A stretch of 64,000 nucleotides of DNA from Telopea speciosissima (taxonomy: Eukaryota; Streptophyta; Magnoliopsida; Proteales; Proteaceae). Shown piece by piece: positions 11,764-23,600 of the stretch. Each line of letters starts with the position of its first letter. Within the stretch, counting starts at the first letter, position 1. Both the position numbers and the translations under genes were made by a program. The DNA lies in assembly GCF_018873765.1 (NCBI RefSeq), contig NC_057924.1, positions 3,162,001 through 3,226,000 on the forward strand. The letters run 5' to 3'. The notes below the pieces were generated by a model, which was not told the origin of the DNA, did not search any database, and saw nothing but the letters and a program-made list of their open reading frames with translations.

Positions 11764-14403
11764 CAATGAAACATAGGTATCACAAGCACAATACATATGG
11801 AAGCGAGGGGTAACCTTCTCTTTAACACCATCAACAATAGCCCACATGTATTTCTCCTCTAGTTTCAATTTCTCTTCTTTCAGTGCCTTCTTCTCCTGCA
11901 TGGACAACAAAGAATAACATCATCAACGAGAAATGTTTTTCACATCAAACAATAATAATGTAACAGCTTCACTGTAAAAGCATTAAATCAATTTAAACAG
12001 ATCCAATACTACAAATCCTAGGTATATTTTGTTTAATGCACCGCATATCCAAAAGACCAAAATAAGTTTCTAGAAATTAAGAAAATATTATAAAGATCAA
12101 CAAGGCAGGATCTTGTTTTGGAATCATAGGCATACAACATGGCATCAAGAATCTTACAGCCTTTAGTATAAGCAGAAATTTAATAATAATTTGGGGGGTT
12201 GGGGAGGAGTAACAACAATTAAGGAACACAGAAAAGATCAAACCAGACATTTTCACTTACTTTGCCATGAAATTTTGCTCTAGTCTAGGGTGCCGGTATG
12301 GTCACCACAAATAAGAGAACAAAGTAATTTGAAATTCATCTGGGTGGCAGACTTCCATTACATGCTTGGAAGGAGCCAGGAGGGTAGTGGAATATATATC
12401 CCAAACTCTTCTTTAAGTAATTCCAATTTCGAAACTAGAAGGCCTCTTCCTGTTGTTCCTTTGAATGTTAACATGCATAGGATTCACTTTGGAAAGACCT
12501 CTTCCAATATTCAGTTGGAAAAACTGTTTGAAACTATGCTTAACTAAATCAATGCCATAGAAAAAACCAGGTGAATAGTGGATAGAGATTGCCTAATCCC
12601 TTTATCTACAGGTACCCAAGATGATTAATTCTTAGAGAAAAGTACATGTGGTAAAGATGCCTAATCAAACTGGTTGAACAATGACATTATGCAAGTAAAC
12701 CTGATAATTCAATCAAAATTCTAGATCTTCATGTAGAAGCTAGAGCACTGAGAACTGCCATAGTTAAGTGATCAACTTACATGCACACATCCTATTTTGA
12801 TCAATAGAAAAAAGAGCTCTACTTACCTCTGTACTCATCTGTTTTTTCTTCTCTTTTTCCCTCTGATGCCATTCATAAATTGGTGTGAAATCGCAAAGCT
12901 CAAATTTCTTAATGATATGATTTTTCCCAAGTACCTGCCTCCAATCATTCATGAAGTTTTCTATAAATCTTGGTTTGGTTGCATAATCAGTATCTTTCAT
13001 CACTGCAAACATTGTTGCAACCTGCAGAAAGCAAATACCCTAAGCAATAGGACCTAATAACACATAAAAATATTCATTGATTTCATTCTTAGTGAGAACG
13101 TCGGACTAGGAACAATAGAAGGAAAAGAAAATGGATAGGTTCAACAAATAGAACTGCATAAGGAAAAAGAAAAACCCACCTCCTCCTGTCCTGGAGTCAA
13201 ATCAACTGGCTGCCCATTATAGAGCATCTTAACTCCATGGGGCTTGTACGGAGGAGGGAAAATGACACCATTGTGTACCAAGGTAGTCCACTTTTGTCCT
13301 TCACCAGAGCTAGGTGGAACTTTGGTCGACTTGGAATATTTAGAATTCTTTGCAAATTTCTTTGACTTCTTGGTCATTTTCTTCATTGAAGCAGAAACAA
13401 CCTTTGTTGATTTCTTTATGGATATTGATTTATTATTTAAAGGAGCTGCCTTCTTCATTCTCTGGGCAATAGGAACATTGTCATCATCATCATCTGTCCT
13501 CGCTTCTGCTTTCACTGTTACTTGCCCAATTTTGGCTGGAACAGGACTAGCTGAAGTTTTCAGCTTTTTAATTGAAGACTGACCTGAAGAACTTGCTTCG
13601 CTCAAAGGTCTCTTATTCAAACCTTTAAAGCACTTTAATGGCTCATTATCACGCTTGCTAGAACCATTTTGCTGAAGCTTAGAAGACAATGGTTTATTAT
13701 CCTCATCAGAGTCATATGAATACTTGCTGGATGTCCCTCCACTTGGCTTCAACTGGAACTTCGATGACAGAGGAATATCATCTTCCAAATCTTCATCAGA
13801 TTTCTTAATGCTTACCTTTGCCTTTACCAACTGTGATGACTTACAAACAAGTGAACTAACCCCCTTCAAAACATTAGGTGATTGGCTCTTTGGTAATGTG
13901 GCAGAAGTAGTAGCAAGTCTAACACTCAATGGTTTGTCATCATCAGAATCATCGGGATCCCCATTTGGTTGACTCTGATGCTTATTCAAAAGCTTCTTCT
14001 CCTTGTTAATTTCTGTGTTCTGTAAAAGCTTCTTCTCCTTGTTAATTTCTGTTTTCTGTAAAAGCTTCTTCTCCTTGTTAATTTCTGTGTTCTGTAGTGA
14101 AGAACTTGACTTATTTGCTATTGAAGTTGATGCATTCAAACTTGCTACATTTGACTTAACTGGTGACACCTTTGCCGATGAAACAGCTTTGCCCTTTTGC
14201 AAACCTGAGTTTTGACTATTCGGAGTATCAGAGACACTCCTCATTGATGATCCATCATGCCTTTGAGATGACGACTTCTTTAATTCTGGGTTCAACTGAG
14301 TTCTCGTAGACGACGTCTTATTCCTTTTGAAAACTGCAGGTCCATCATCATCTTCACCATCATCAAAAATTTTTGGTTTGATGCAAGAATCAACAGCAGC
14401 CAT
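2808..14403 (-). CDS. TOP1: DNA topoisomerase I (type IB), 5' part, seven coding exons; gene runs off the left edge
   Basis: Type IB topoisomerase that relaxes supercoils by nicking one strand in the nucleus. Exons on the minus strand: 14403-13180, 13021-12827, 11895-11815, 3574-3515, 3393-3299, 3204-3048 and 2933-2808. All junctions are GT/AG and the phases agree, giving 646 residues. Residues 1-408 (exon 1) are a charged, disordered N-terminal region with repeated acidic-then-PL motifs ([18 protein letters not shown]) and many Lys/Ser. Conserved core begins at [19 protein letters not shown] and continues through [28 protein letters not shown] and [16 protein letters not shown] to [11 protein letters not shown], which carries the first catalytic Arg (Arg488 in the human enzyme). 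The remaining catalytic Lys, Arg, His and Tyr must lie in exons left of position 1. The ATG at 14403 is preferred; the frame is open a few codons upstream but without another ATG. The next exon (ADTVGCC region) is not in 1-2807. Confidence 0.95.
4374..4536. mobile_element. MITE with long terminal inverted repeats
   Basis: The left arm ACAAGGGAGAAGGCTGGG is mirrored on the right by the reverse complement of CCCAGCCTTTTCCTTTTGT, and both arms continue as TAAGCCGC inward. The element is about 160 bp and lies in TOP1 intron 3. Target duplication could not be fixed. Confidence 0.7.
4654..4813 (-). mobile_element. Au-type SINE with 17-bp target duplication
   Basis: Read on the minus strand: GCGCAATGGTTAAGTTGCGC near the 5' end, a degenerate B box, GGAAACAGCCTGTCC, GTAAGGCTGC and a 3' end like TTGTGCACTGGGACGC. 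Direct repeats GAGGCATCCCTCATCTA (4637-4653) and GAGGCATCCATCATCTA (4814-4830) flank it, with one mismatch. Confidence 0.9.
5045..5265. repeat. Tandem duplication, 111-bp period, two units
   Basis: Units start at 5045 (AGATGCCCAAAACGATGGGG) and 5156 (AGATGCACAAAAATGATGGG) and share CACATCATGTGAACAT and ACATCTCCCA blocks in the same order. The unit is of unknown origin and lies in TOP1 intron 3. Confidence 0.8.
6628..7832 (+). mobile_element. Solo LTR, 1205 bp, inside the LTR element
   Basis: Starts TGATACAGATACATCACC and ends CTAGGACTACATTA, matching the copies at 54340-55362 and 54039-57268. A perfect 5-bp direct repeat GTAGA flanks it (6623-6627 and 7833-7837). Its body has the family's shared blocks, for example CAGCCATGTTTTGAGTCTAT and GAACACGAATTTTGAT. 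It is AACCCTAA-rich towards its 3' end. Confidence 0.88.
8781..9041 (-). pseudogene. Remnant of a retroelement protease-like region
   Basis: An 86-codon open stretch includes [20 protein letters not shown], which resembles the active-site neighbourhood of plant Gypsy proteases (a D-S/T-G box followed by N-x-V-S). The catalytic D-S-G is altered, so it cannot be active. Its strand agrees with the host LTR element. Assignment rests on weak similarity. Confidence 0.4.
9079..9183. mobile_element. MITE, 105 bp, with 9-bp target duplication
   Basis: Ends ATAGCTGTCA and TGACAACTATG are inverted repeats, with CTAGGCG blocks inside. Perfect direct repeats GGCAGAACC flank it (9070-9078 and 9184-9192). 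The 9-bp duplication fits a Mutator-like origin. Related sequence occurs near 45632-46228 and 47876-47957. Confidence 0.88.
11737..11761. repeat. (AT)n microsatellite
   Basis: About twelve AT units, in TOP1 intron 3 about 50 bp past the exon 3 donor. Confidence 0.9.
13990..14097 (-). repeat. In-frame 36-bp tandem repeat, three units, inside TOP1 exon 1
   Basis: Three consecutive 36-bp units encode [24 protein letters not shown] and [12 protein letters not shown] (residues 103-138). The units differ by very few bases, so the expansion looks recent. It lengthens the charged N-terminal linker, which tolerates length change in this family, without shifting frame. Confidence 0.93.
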
Positions 14404-15960
14404 TATCTCTCCCTGCACTATGTTGGCAGTTGTATCATATCACTACCTGCAAAAACTGCAATTCAACATCGCATAATGTGAAATAAGTAAAGGAACTCCA
14501 AAGGTCAGGCAGCCGACACGAAATCTTACGAAAGAACTACAAAACATAAACACAGATACCACTTATGATTAGGAACAAAATTTTAAGATAATACAGAAGA
14601 CGAATCCCTTCATCTGTTCTACCCTAGTAAAGTAGAACATGATAAATATTTAAAAAAGAAAATGAGAACATATTTAAATTACAACCAGTAAGAAAACCAA
14701 ATCCTAAACATGCAAACATATAAACTTCATCATCCCACTCAGGTAAACCACCCCTCCCCCCCCCCAAAAAAAAAAAAACAGCACTAAGACAAGCAACACA
14801 TTCTCAGGTAAATTATTGGCATTTTTTTGTTTGGGGGGGGGGGGGGGGGGATAGGTTGCAAGACAAGAGAACTTCATCGTATGGCTACAGAGACAGCAAC
14901 AGAAAAACAGTATATCAAAAAGCATTAAAAAATCAAAACACCAGCACCTATCTCTGTACAAGAAGAAACCGTACCATCCCAATCACGGACGGGGAGAAAA
15001 AAATTAACTGAAAATTAAAGGCAAACCCTCTGCAAATCCAACACACGCAATCTGTAAACAATCACTGACGAATCGGATTACCAAAACCCTGTATAAAGTC
15101 CGATAGAGTAACATCTCTAAATTATCTTCTAACCATCACCCAACAGTACATCGATGAGCTGAGATCACTGCATATTCTTGCAAAATACCTCTTTTTTTTC
15201 CCTTAAAAAACTTCTTTCAGTTAAAATTTTTTCTTTTCCATGCCATAAGCACCAACTTAACGCAACACAAAATGGACCATTTAGCCATAAGGTAAAGTTT
15301 TCTCTTTACACCCAATCTAGGAAAATTTTAAAAAAAAAAAAAACAAAAACAAAAAATTTCCTCCATGCTTTGAGTTCTATGGCAGAAAGCCTAAAATAAA
15401 ATAAGGAAACGAAACCATAACCTTGAAGCAAAGCTGAAACTTGCAGAAAAGAAAAAAAGAACAGATTAAATGCCACAATCCCACATTACATTTACTGACC
15501 CAAATAAGTTGAAGCTTACCAATGCGTCAAATACTTTTTCCAAGGGCAAAGAACCATGCGAACATTAAGGACAACCCAAATCTTCCTCTACTGTGAAAAA
15601 GCAGCTCAATCAATCAAAACGCCAAAAGACCCAGAGAGAGTGATAGTCGTAGAAAGATTTGGCTGTAAAGGAATTTGTATTTTGGGTCTTGTAACTTGTA
15701 ACAGAATCTTTTCTATATCTTCCGAAAATCAAATCCCTCGCTCAACACCTGAGGTTCAGAACATAATCCAATAAAACTCTCATAAGCCACACAAACTCAC
15801 CAACTATCTCCACCACAATAGATTAAAACGATACAAAACAAAACCCTTGTTCTTCTTCTTCTGTTCGGAATTGGAAATTTTGAAAGAAAACCAGCCCTCT
15901 CTGCTTCTCACATCTTTCCTTTACTTTTACTTTTCCCCTAATATATATTCGGATTTGCCC
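14404..15960 (-). promoter_or_regulatory. TOP1 5' leader and promoter
   Basis: No coding sequence is seen. On the minus strand a TATA-like box (ATATATATT) lies near 15950-15941 and is followed by a purine-rich stretch typical of a plant leader. A good acceptor (TTTTTGCAG) ends near 14448, so the leader probably contains an intron of roughly 1.4 kb. Long homopolymer runs (C/A near 14753-14778, G near 14837-14850) sit in that intron. The transcription start is inferred, not seen. Confidence 0.5.
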
Positions 15961-16046
15961 CTTTCTCACGAACTCCGAAATAGCTGCCGTTATTTTTAGA
16001 GAAATTCTTTATGCATGGTTATATAGACTTACCATGTGGATTTAGG

Positions 16047-16220
16047 GATGTCCATTCCCGGTCCAAACCGGTTGGACCGATTGGTTCAACTCAAATGAAT
16101 AAGGGTTTGGCTTTTTATTTCTACCAATTAAGGTTGGGTTTTGGTTTGGGTTTTAAACTTGGTATGAATCGAACCAAAAATTAATAAATAAAAATTTTTA
16201 TTATTTTTTGTTTTTTTTTT
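16047..16220. repeat. AACCGG-rich degenerate repeat
   Basis: Contains GGATGTCCATTCCCGGTCC, AACCGGTTGG and many AACC/GGTT alternations. It is compositionally like 16433-16990, 18850-19170 and the hAT-like MITE at 32929-33314, so it may be a decayed relative. Confidence 0.45.
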
Positions 16221-16223
16221 TAA

Positions 16224-16358
16224 GGGTTCATGTTCTCTGTGCCACAGCGCAAGCTACACCCAGATACATGGGCCTGTCACTCAGGGGGCAAGGTGGTCAT
16301 TGCACCCACCCCCACATGTCTGGGTGCAGCCTGTGCCCCAGCACAAAGAACATTCTTT
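16224..16358. mobile_element. MITE with about 43-bp inverted arms
   Basis: The left arm ATGTTCTCTGTGCCACAGCG through CACCCAGATACATGGG pairs with the right arm, whose reverse complement begins ATGTTCTTTGTGCTGG and continues CACCCAGACATGTGGG. T-rich flanks prevent a clear call of the target duplication. Confidence 0.8.
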
Positions 16359-16432
16359 CTTTTTTTAAATATATATGTATATGAAAGTTAAGCCAATCAA
16401 ATAAAAGACCGAATCACATCTGGAGTTCAGCT

Positions 16433-16990
16433 ATGGATGTCAATTGCAAATCGAAACTGTTTACTAAAACCAAATAAAACCGTTTAAACTACAACCGATC
16501 AACTTTTATTAATTGGTTCAATTTTGGTTTTTTTTTTTAAAAATCAAATATTAAATGATTCGATTCGATTTTTAGAACTGGCATTCTATAAACGCTTTCA
16601 AGTGATTTATAGTGGATTTAAAGCAGGTAAAGTAATTTAATCTGTTTTTATTTCTTAGCTCACAATTTGAGCCTAAATGTTCAAGCCCACCAAAAATAGA
16701 TCCATTCCCAATGGGCCCAAAATTGGTTAACTTGAATCGACAACAAATTGAAACAAGAACCATCAAAACATCTAATTGGAACCAATTGTTAATTGGTTTC
16801 GATTTGGGATATATAAATGGTTTAATAAACGGTTCTGTTCTGATTTCTATTTTTCTTACATTGAACCGTATCATAATCAAACCGATTAATACCCTTAACT
16901 AATGGTTTGGTTTTGACGTTACCCATTTCAACTTGAAACCGGTTCAATTCAATTAAAACCGGACTGAACCATTTATTTATAAAAAAATAA
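16433..16990. repeat. AACCGG/GGTTTC-rich degenerate element, possibly hAT-like
   Basis: Left boundary TATGGATGTCAATTG and right boundary CGATTAATACCCTTAA look like poor inverted ends; the interior is full of AAACCGTTT, GGTTCAATT and AACCGG motifs. It resembles the better preserved 386-bp element at 32929. No gene is seen. Confidence 0.4.
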
Positions 16991-17282
16991 AGCATCTTTG
17001 CTCGAGATACCCTATGATTGATGAAGGTTTGGCCAACAATATCCTTCTTTAATACAAATGCCATGGGAAATTATGAACCAGTTGACGAAATCAGCTCAAT
17101 GGACCCAAAAAACTTGACCCAGTATATTATTCACTCATAATCCATGACCCATTTTGTAATTTGCTGTGGCAATCTCTAGATTAGGGTTTTGTACTCCAAA
17201 CTTCTTTTTTGTTTCCCAAAAGTGTGTTAATTTAAAATTACTAAATCACCATTGTCCCCTCCCATGCCTTTTACCGCTCTCC

Positions 17283-17412
17283 TGGGAACCTGATCCTATC
17301 CAGCGGGCTAGCGTGCATCGGATGGTTTAGCCTGCGACATGCACCCCAAGGACAACGCCCAACCATCCAATGCATGCTAGATGCACTGGTGTGCTGGAGA
17401 GGATTTGAATCC
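17283..17412. mobile_element. MITE with inverted arms (TGCATCGGATGG family)
   Basis: The left arm includes ATCCTATCCAGCGGGCTAGC and GTGCATCGGATGG. The right arm CCATCCAATGCATGCTAGAT then GGAGAGGAT is its imperfect reverse complement. A truncated relative is at 37349-37443. Confidence 0.75.
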
Positions 17413-19804
17413 ACTGTCATTTGCTCACCTTCAATAATGGGAATCCTGGCAAATTCAATATGATCAGATTTATCTAAGAAACCCTAGAATCGTTGAGTTT
17501 TCAAATCTAAGGTCTGATCCTCCCCAAGTTAGCCCACCTCTGCACGAGGGAAAAGAATATAAGAAGCATCTAACTCTTTCATGCATGCTACACTCGGCTC
17601 ATTCTAGGGTTCTTGATATCAATTTCAATCCGATCGGAATCAGAATCGAATTGGCAGGGAATGGTTCAATCCAGATTCCATGAATTGCATCCTTGCCCTA
17701 AACAACCCTGTTGCATCCAAGGTTCTGGTAATTGGTATCGATATCAATATCTGTCCAAATCGGTTAGGTACCCCTGTTTTCTTTTTTAGATTTCTTTTTT
17801 TTACATTTTTACCTTTGATTGTACCGATCCAACGATACAGGATTGGCCATGAATAGAGCTTTTACCCTTCACCCCACCCGATGGTCGAATTAGGTATGGG
17901 AATCCTTTTCCTCCCTCTGTGAAAGCTTAATTTCTAAAGCTAGTTTCAGGATTTTTCCTGTGGGATCTCTTGTAAAAGCTTTGTAATTTCATTACTTTAA
18001 TATCAAAGTGTGATGGAACCTTTCTACAATGCCAAGGCAGAGCCACCACAAGAAGTACCTGCTCGTGGAGGAGGACGAGAAACCCGTGTGCCAAGGATGG
18101 AACGGAACGTCTGTTCTCACAAGGACAGGTTGACCATGGAAAAAATTTGGCTGCAACCTGGGTTGCGGTCATGTTTCTGCTGCCCTCAATCCTACGCGCA
18201 AACTTGGAATATTTCCTTCCCCTTTTAGATTCACCAATGCTCTCTTATGTTTTAGTATTTTTCAAAATATCCTTCTAAATCAGATGGGTAATGGGATCGG
18301 TCTCGGTCAATATCGATCCGATCCAACCAAAATCGGCCGATTCGATCCAATATCTCAAACCATGGATGGGATTGTATCTCATGAGATAAGAAAAGAAAAA
18401 TCAAATAAAATAAAAGAGAGATTGAATAAATTTCAACCAAAGGAAAGGGAAGAGATTGAGATCAACTCAAGGAAGTTAGATGCACAAGTTGGCGCAAGCT
18501 GGGCTCTCCCAATTGAGACCATGTAATATACGTCACCGCCTCCAATGTCCCCTTCCTTCTTGGGATGACCAGTGAATCGATCAAGGAAATCCTAATGTAG
18601 AGTGGAGCTTCTTGAAAATGGCTACCTATTGCCGGAGTGAGAGCTACTGATGATAGTTGTTATAGCTTTTGACCTATTGGTCAAATACCTAATATTTTGG
18701 CTAGACAATCGATATGAAATTATTGGTGAGGGGACAGGGGTAATATAGGGATTTAGATTTTTTGAGAGAACCAGAAGAGAAGTTTAGAGGGGAAATTTGC
18801 CTAAATATAGGCTAGGACGCTAGGTGGTGCTAGGAATTTCCTCTTAATTCATTATGTTGTGAGAGGGTTTGGTTTCGGTTTAGTTCAAACTATAATTTGT
18901 ATAAATCGAAACAAAACCCAATATAACCGATTTTCTTTGGTTCTATTTTGGTTTCTATATGGTTTAATTTGGTTTAAATTCGGTTTAAGTTGCTTTGCCC
19001 TATTCATTTTGTTCACTTTAAACTAATGTGTTAACGTTAGAACCTCAACCAAATTAAATTTCATTTTCTAAAATCAAAATGGAATCGATTTTTTTATTCG
19101 AGTCTGTTTTATATGGTCAATTTCGGTTATATTTTTCGAATCTCAGTCTAAATTGACACCATTAATTCATTTATCGTCAATTTAGTTTAGATGCCAAGAA
19201 AGTTCATGTTTGGCTTGATTAGTAACACCTAGACAATGGAAATGATTATGGCCAAGAAGAAACCAAGGTTTATGAATAGGATTTAAAACTCGGAATTGGG
19301 ATTTAGATCAGTCCGGTTGATTGTGATCTTGATTGATCGAAAATTCGAAACTGATCTCAATCCCAAATTATCCTAATCCTAACTCTTGGACAAGGACTAA
19401 TCAATCCAATTCTGATTTTTTAAACCGTGATTGTGACAAAATTATATGCAAGATGCACCATATTAGGTAAATTTCTTCTAAGCCAGGTTTTCTTAAGAAC
19501 TTAGAATTGTGTTTAGTAGAATTGTGTTTAGTAAAAAGATTCTTTTATAATGAAGAGCAAAATACGAGAACTTGATATAGCGTATGTTGTATTTGGTATG
19601 TATTCTTGGCATAGATTCTGGGTCAATAATGGATTTTAAAGTTTGAAACCAAATTTTTTAAAAAAATAAAAATTTGGGCTTTAGAATGTATTTAATCCTA
19701 TAACTTATTCCGAGTATGCATACCAACTACAACCTTAATTTGTTAAAGAAAATTTAATTCTTAATATTTGATGATCAGAAAAAATACTATAAACTAGCCC
19801 TACT

Positions 19805-19905
19805 CTATGGATGAGGCTCATTTGTAGCGCGGCAGGGTGTCGGGCATACATCGGACGGCCTGCAGCACTGGGGCTATATCCTGCCGCGCCAGAGGATCCA
19901 AATCC
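19805..19905. mobile_element. Possible short MITE or foldback
   Basis: GCGCGGCAGGGTGTCGGGC near the left and ATCCTGCCGCGCCAGAGGAT on the right can pair through GCGCGGCAGG. GC-rich relative to its surroundings. Family not established. Confidence 0.45.
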
Positions 19906-20110
19906 CTCCTCTTTATGTAAACCTGTAAGATACCAAAGTACAATTTATGGTAATTCCAGAGGTCTCAAATGCTTCCAAGATATCAGAGAACCTCTGGTCT
20001 CGAATGCTTTCCAGAAATCAGAACCTTTGGCTCTGATTCACATCCCTGTCACATCACACCAAAGTATCTCTCTCGTGAACGACTGAATGTTGCAGCTAAG
20101 GGTGTTTATC

Positions 20111-20650
20111 CATGGTTTTTAGTGCTCGGTGTCCGATTGGTATCGGTCACCTGTAAAATCGATACAATACCGATACGGAGTTTCGGCAAGCATCGACTAT
20201 ATTGGATAAATTTAACCAAGATTTTCCTTAAAAACAAGAATTTTGACTGTGACCCTTTGTCTGTATCATGTCACCGACACGGTATCGGCATGGTATTGAG
20301 ACTGGCGAGTGGCAAAACCGTTATGTATCGCCCGATATGTGTGATGCGATACTGATACCTCAAACCATGTATTGATCGGTTCGGTTCTATTCAAACTGTT
20401 CAATTTTGATCCATGATTTTTAGTGCTCGGTGTCGGATTGGTATCAGTCACCTGTAAAATGGATACGATACCAATATGGGGGTATCGGCAAGCATCGACT
20501 GTATCGGATAAATTTAACCAAGATTTTCCTTAAAAACAGGATTTTTGATTGTGACCCTTTGTCTGTATCATGTCATCGACACGGTATCGCATGGTGTGTT
20601 GACTGGTTTGGTTCTATTCAAACTGTTCAATTTTAATCTAGATGTAACAG
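20111..20650. repeat. Tandem duplication, 301-bp period, about 1.8 units
   Basis: The block starting TTTTTAGTGCTCGGTGTC recurs 301 bp later, with the shared order GATTGGTATCGGTCACCTG, GCAAGCATCGACT, GATTTTCCTTAAAAACA and GTGACCCTTTGTCTGTATC. The unit is built from TATCGGTATCGAT-like sequence seen at several other places in the window. Confidence 0.85.
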
Positions 20651-23600
20651 GTATGAATCGAAATCAAACTAAATACTATTTGGTTCCAAATTTTCAAACA
20701 AAAATCGATTATCATTTAGTTTTGATTAGCGAAGGTGGGGCTTCACGGTGGTGGTGGTGATAGTATTGGGAATCTACATTGTAAGAGAAGATGATGATTT
20801 GGGGAAGATGAGGGCATTATGGTTTTTTCAAATTTTAGCAAATAGATAAAGACAATTAGGTATTATCAAATTTTAGAAAAGATAGAAGAAGGGTAGTTTG
20901 ATCATTTTTTAGCATTTAACGTCTGATGTGGACTTAAATAACTTTAGGGAGATAAAGTAGAGGTTGTAGGTGAAATTTGCAACGGGTGTGTGTGAACTTG
21001 TCAGAACCTTAGGAGGGCATGAGGAATATTAAGTGCATTTTAGGGGGTATGCATATTTAATCCATAATATTTTTATTTGAATCAAGACAGACAAGTACAT
21101 GTAGAAAATTTTCCTTCACTCATCATTACTCTCCCTATCGACGAATATCTGAAATGCCCTTTCTACGAATTGATATTCTTCACTGCTTGTAAAGGAAAAC
21201 TCATCTAAATTCTAAAGTACATAAGCAAAAGCACCACTGTTTCTTCTATATTCAAAGTCACTTTTAGGGTTTGCACCCTTGTATTTTGAATGGTCAAACT
21301 CAAGTTATCAGATTTGCATTTTCAATCAAATTTCGAAGTAATACCAAAAAAACAAAAAAACAAAAATTTTGAAGTTTTATAACTTCATATGTAAAAATAG
21401 AATCAAACATAAATTTATCAAATTGATATTTGATGACATAGACAACAAGTCCATAAAATTTAGGTGCCAAGAAAGAAAGGTTTCCTATTGTTTACACCCA
21501 GATTTCGTTCCACTTCTTCACGGTCAAGTGGAGGCACTTGACCACAGGGTACCTCGACCAAGTGAGTTGACCGAGGCATCATGGTGTTTTTCGGTCAAAG
21601 TTGGATTCATCGGCCAAGACGGTGGACGGTTAGTACTATTGACGATTTTTAGCAGTTTGGGTTGGAAAGATGTGTTAGCCTGAACATGGTGCAGTTGTGG
21701 CCGATAATCAAGGAGACCGTTCCTTACGATTACCCTTACCATATAAAATAAGCAGGAGGAGACTTAACTATTTTTGCCAAAGGGTCCACAACCTAGAGTG
21801 ACATCTTGGGCCCCAAGGTCATTACATCTAGAGCCTTAAAATACAATAAGTTATGGGCCTACCCACCCCGAGTCGAGTAATCCATTAACAAAGGGGTTCA
21901 ACATTATTATCACAAGGCTTTAGTTTTTTTCAACAAAAAACTTTGGACCAAGATTTCCCTCAGCCACACTGAATGGGAATCCATTCACAGTGGCGGTTTC
22001 AAATGCATGTGGGGTGTTGGGAGGGTATTTTGGGGAACATAATGAGTCCTATAGGGGTTTGTGAACCCTAGAATGATGGTTGAATCTTTATCGTGCGGTA
22101 AAGGAAAACTTAATCCAAAAACTTCTTATATGAAATATTTTTGTCAATGATACAAATGTCACCTATGGAAGAAATCAACCCACTCCATCATATGAAGGAA
22201 TTCTTTTTCTTTCTTCACTATGTTTTAATATGTTTCTGTATCATGTATTAACAAACAAATGATTTCTTCTGTCAGTTCTATGGGAAAAGGCTGACACGCC
22301 TCCAGGGTGCCCAAGATGTGTCTCTCTCTCTGCTCTCCTTCAGAAAAGACTCCCTTACCTTCCTGTGTCCAGCCCTTTGATCGGTGTATGCCACTAACTT
22401 AAAGATGATGGCATGCCCAACCATCTCTCTGAGGTCTATATATACTTTTTCTCTTCATCCCTCACTCACCAGTTTTTAGGAGGGATGGCAATCTATCAAA
22501 GTAATATAACTGTCAATCTATAAACTTTTCCTCTTGTTCTAATTTATTCCCATGCATGATTGACCTACTTCTAACTATATATGGATATATTATGATCAAG
22601 GCTTAAGTAATCGGTCGGTATCGGTGTACCATTTTGATTGTATTGATCCATTTTTTGGCTAATCCATCCAATATGTATCTATATCTAATAAATATCAGGT
22701 TCTGGCAATATCAATACATGTCGGCCAATACACTAATATGATACCAATACCAATACCCCTAGTTGTACATAATGAGAGTTGTAGCTATAAGTAAGGTATT
22801 CTCATAAAAAAAATTAAAAAAAAGAAGCTATAAGTAAGGTCTTAATTCCCCTCACCATTATAATTGTACCAATTGTAATTGTTACATCTTCAAGTTTGAC
22901 CCTTTACCACCCCATTGTCAAGGTCTCCACAACTCTTGACTATCAGCTTGTCCATTGATCTTCCAACCTCCCTCTTCAAAAGTGTTCTTTTCCAACCTTA
23001 TTAATTAAGGCAGTGGAATTGTTGGGTGGGTATATACATTCATACAAGATAGGTGGGCAAGCACTAGTTTTACCATGTGATGCTATGATTGAACTATGGG
23101 TTCATCATTAACTCTCATCCTTTATTATTTACGGTCTCAACTGTTTGGATCCAATCTAATCATGAAGTCAGATGGGATGGATAACGAGATTCTCTCTTCA
23201 CCATGGGTGGAGAGAAACTCAGTCCTCTTTTGTGAGTCATAATTCCCCTCCACCATTGAGCTTATTCAAACTCTAGCACCTCTTCTATTAGTTGTTCTAT
23301 TAGAAACCAATGACAAAAATAAAAAATAATAATATGGAAAAAGAATGATGCCCGGTGGTTGCATGGATCCGGTGCCCAGACATAGTAGCGTAGCACACAA
23401 AATTACCATTCTGCCTCCTTTGAAATAAAAAACCCATCCTTGCATGCATCCTCATTGACCCCACGCTAGTGCAAGGGCCACATGACCAGAAAACTATCTC
23501 TTGCCCTAATTATGTAAGGGGAGGGTTCCTCATGTTGCTGGTGTAGAATGAATGTCTCCCACACCACACCTAAAAGACCCACAATCATTAATAAGAAACA

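Noticed and set aside
13244..13582. 112-codon plus-strand open frame opposite TOP1 exon 1
   Set aside because: Pure antisense of the Lys/Ser-rich TOP1 coding sequence.
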